A stretch of DNA of 7,598 bases, from assembly GCA_902805495.1 (NCBI GenBank), contig CADCTH010000102.1, positions 1 to 7,598 on the forward strand, read 5' to 3'. A program made the translations under genes and the position numbers. Below the pieces are notes generated by a model. The model saw nothing but the letters and a program-made list of their open reading frames with translations, did no database searches and was not told the DNA's origin. Below, piece after piece: positions 6,089 to 7,598 of this stretch. Source of the DNA: an uncultured Actinomycetospora sp. Lineage in GTDB: Bacteria; Actinomycetota; Actinomycetes; Mycobacteriales; Pseudonocardiaceae. Position 1 is the stretch's first letter. Every line of letters begins with the position of its first letter.

Positions 6089-6597
6089 GCGACCCCACCC
6101 GGCGCACCCCCACCGCCGCCGACGCCCGCCGGGTCGCCGTCGGAGCCTTCGTCGGCACCGGCGGCCGGCTGGCGGAGCGCTTCGGGTCCGCGCGCGTGAC
6201 GGTCGTCGGCGGGCTCGCGTCGGCCGTCGTCGCGCAGCCGATGTTCTGGCTGCTCGACACTCGCAACGCCGTCGCGGTCGTGCTCGGCGTGACGCTCGGG
6301 GTCGCCACGCTCTCGATCCCCTACGCGGTCTCCGGCGACCTGCTCGCCCGCCTCTTCCCGGCGCGCCTGCGCTACAGCGGCATCGCGCTCGCGGCCAACC
6401 TCGCCGGGATCGTGTCCGGTTTCGTGCCCCTGGTCGCGACGGCAGTGCTCGCGGCCGCCGGCGGGAGCTCGTGGGCGCCGGGGCTCCTCCTGATCGGGAT
6501 CGCCCTGATCACCACGGTCAGCGGGCTGCTCGCGCCGCGGCTCTACGTGTCCGAGGCGGAGATGACCGTGGAGGGCGTGGCCGCGAGACGCGAGTGA
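6085..6597 (+). CDS. Internally deleted MHS-type major facilitator transporter (remnant)
   Basis: A 170-residue open frame starting at GTG 6085 and overlapping the amidohydrolase stop (GTGA). Residues 1-25 (SDPTRRTPTAADARRVAVGAFVGT) look like the N-terminus of metabolite:H+ symporters of the MHS group, where RRVxxASFVGT is normally followed by a WYDFFLYG first helix. Here residue 26 onward instead reads GGRLAERFGSARVTVVGG, which corresponds to the conserved loop before about the ninth helix (GRLSDRFGRR type). Four hydrophobic segments follow (about 37-57, 62-83, 97-125, 131-151), with the family motif LLARLFPARLRYSGIAL between them. Family members have about 430-460 residues and 12 helices, so roughly 250-280 residues are missing in frame. 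The protein is unlikely to transport. By position the ancestor would have imported the substrate of the urease-amidohydrolase operon. A deletion in the strain or an assembly fault are both possible. Confidence 0.8.
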   Translation: MSDPTRRTPTAADARRVAVGAFVGTGGRLAERFGSARVTVVGGLASAVVAQPMFWLLDTRNAVAVVLGVTLGVATLSIPYAVSGDLLARLFPARLRYSGIALAANLAGIVSGFVPLVATAVLAAAGGSSWAPGLLLIGIALITTVSGLLAPRLYVSEAEMTVEGVAARRE

Positions 6598-6623
6598 TCG
6601 AAGTACCGATACGGACACTCAAC

Positions 6624-6646
6624 GTCAGCGACGCCACTTCGCTGAC
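6624..6646. terminator. Hairpin between convergent genes, possible two-way terminator
   Basis: A perfect inverted repeat with 8-base arms, GTCAGCGA and TCGCTGAC, and a 7-base loop. It lies between the + strand transporter remnant and the minus-strand aminotransferase remnant, where it could end transcripts from both sides. No T-run follows on either strand. Confidence 0.5.
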
Positions 6647-6654
6647 ACTCCGGC

Positions 6655-7413
6655 TCAGAGCTTGCGCAGCCGCAGCAGGGCGTCGGCGAGGATCTCGTCG
6701 CGCTTGCAGCAGGCGAACCGGACCTGGGTCTCGACACCCTCGGGCGAGGCGTGGAACACCTGGTTCGGCACCGCGGCGACGCCCACGCGCTCGGGCAGCG
6801 AGCGGCAGAACTCCAGCGAGTCGGTGACGCCCAGCGGCGCGACGTCGGCGGTGACGAAGTACGTCGCCTTGGAGTGGAACACCTCCAGGCCCAGCTCGCG
6901 CAGGCCGTCGGTGAGCAGGTCGCGCTTGCGGGCGAGGTCGGCGCCGAGCGCGGCGAGCCGGCTGTCGGGCAGCGTGAGGCCCGCGGCGATGCCGTGCTGC
7001 AGCGGGGTGCCGGCGGCGAACGAGAACCACTGCTTGACGCCGAGCACCTTCGCCACGAGGTCGGCGGGACCGGTCGCCCAGCCGATCTTCCAGCCGGTGA
7101 CCGAGAACGTCTTGCCGCCCGAGCCCACGGTGATCGTGCGCTCGAACATGCCCGGCAGGGTCGCGATCGGGACGTGGCGCTCGTCGTCGAACACCAGGTG
7201 CTCGTAGACCTCGTCGGACAGCACCACCAGGTCGTTCTCCCGGGCGACCGCGGCGACCGACTCGAGCTCCGCGGTCGAGAGCACCGCCCCCGTCGGGTTG
7301 TGCGGGGTGTTGAGCACGATCATGCGCGTGCGGTCGGTGACCGCCGCCCGCAGCGCCGCGGCGTCGAGCGCGTAGTCCGGGGCGTGGATGCGCACGGGGT
7401 GGCCTTCGGCCAT
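6655..7413 (-). pseudogene. PLP-dependent aminotransferase, class I/II, lacking its N-terminal third
   Basis: A 252-residue open frame from ATG 7413. It matches the large-domain and C-terminal part of actinobacterial aminotransferases annotated as kynurenine/methionine or succinyldiaminopimelate (DapC-like) aminotransferases. Visible cofactor residues are LNTPHNPTG (N39), LSDEVYEHLVFD (D67 and Y70, contacting the PLP ring) and VGSGGKTFSVTGWKIGWA, with K101 as the Schiff-base lysine. R232 in VRFACCKRD would bind the substrate carboxylate. Family members have about 390-400 residues, so about the first 140 are absent. These carry the N-terminal arm, part of the small domain and the glycine-rich phosphate-binding segment. 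The ATG appears to be an internal methionine of the original gene (the AMAG region). The frame closes upstream with a stop at 7450-7452 inside a perfect hairpin that terminates gcvP, leaving no room for a normal promoter. Almost certainly inactive as it stands. Confidence 0.8.
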
Positions 7414-7414
7414 T

Positions 7415-7452
7415 TGAGCACTTCTTGGTGCTCCAGCACCAAGAAGTGCTCA
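7415..7452. terminator. Perfect 38-base hairpin after gcvP
   Basis: Two exact 18-base arms (TGAGCACTTCTTGGTGCT at 7415-7432, and its complement at 7435-7452) surround a 2-base CC centre. It starts 17 bases downstream of the gcvP stop on the minus strand and fits a strong factor-independent terminator without a T-run, or a short host repeat. It is more AT-rich than the genes around it. The truncated aminotransferase frame begins one base beyond its far end. Confidence 0.7.
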
Positions 7453-7468
7453 CGTGCGCGCAGCGCAC

Positions 7469-7598
7469 CTACTCGGCGAGCTCCTCCAGCGGCGGGCAGG
7501 AGCAGACGAGGTGGCGGTCGCCGTGGGCGGCGTCGATGCGCCGCACCGGCGGCCAGATCTTCGCCGGGCGCCCGCCGGCGGGGAACGCCGCCTCCTCG
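7469..7598 (-). CDS. gcvP: Glycine dehydrogenase (glycine cleavage system P protein), C-terminal end only
   Basis: The minus strand encodes 42 complete codons and a TAG stop at 7471-7469; the rest lies beyond the right edge. The residues AKIWPPVRRIDAAHGDRH and the following LVCSCPPLEELAE match the well-conserved C-terminus of the P protein (typically KxWPPVxRxDNxYGDRNLxCSCPP). This PLP enzyme decarboxylates glycine and passes the aminomethyl group to the H protein. Only the tail is visible, so intactness cannot be judged. The stop is followed by a strong hairpin. Confidence 0.88.
   Translation of the reverse strand, partial: EEAAFPAGGRPAKIWPPVRRIDAAHGDRHLVCSCPPLEELAE

Noticed and set aside
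2125..6597. A 1490-codon + strand open frame
   Set aside because: Up to about 6084 it is an arginine- and proline-rich out-of-frame reading of the urease and amidohydrolase genes. Only its last 170 codons, from GTG 6085, are real.
7453..7468. The palindrome at 7415-7452 as the end of an insertion sequence
   Set aside because: No transposase, target duplication or second matching end is visible in the window, and a terminator or small repeat explains it more simply.

Overview
The window is very GC-rich, with almost every third codon position G or C, frequent GTG and TTG starts, and tightly overlapping genes. This points to an actinomycete. A Pseudonocardiaceae-like bacterium is my guess from gene style only, and no species can be named. 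No tRNA, rRNA, CRISPR array or recognisable transposase is visible, and no stretch over 300 bases lacks a gene.

Left region (1-2013): a MarR-family regulator on the + strand faces away from a minus-strand pair, a small cupin protein followed 31 bases later by an FAD-dependent monooxygenase that runs off the left edge. The roughly 70 bases between the divergent starts hold three perfect inverted repeats built on TTGAC half-sites. They overlay a candidate promoter for the cupin-monooxygenase pair, which suggests a MarR switch controlling an oxidative or detoxifying function and probably itself.

Central region (2014-6597): after a 128-base gap with a strong hairpin and alternative pairing partners comes a tightly packed + strand operon. 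It contains a fused urease gamma/beta subunit, a urease alpha subunit, an amidohydrolase of the YtcJ/NfdA type, and the remains of an MHS-type major facilitator transporter. The alpha subunit keeps every nickel ligand and the carbamylated lysine but has lost the usual urease flap and signature motifs. No urease accessory genes (ureD, E, F, G) are present in the window. The set looks like a divergent urease paralogue joined to an amide-cleaving enzyme, possibly for catabolism of a urea- or amide-containing compound. That role is inference. The transporter lacks about 250-280 internal residues, so the presumed uptake step is broken here.

Right region (6598-7598): on the minus strand are the last residues of glycine decarboxylase (gcvP), then a perfect 38-base hairpin, then an aminotransferase missing about its first 140 residues. 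The truncation point lies one base from the hairpin. Two damaged genes within about 1.3 kb suggest local deletion or, alternatively, an assembly join. The region between the convergent gene ends contains a small hairpin that could terminate both sides.
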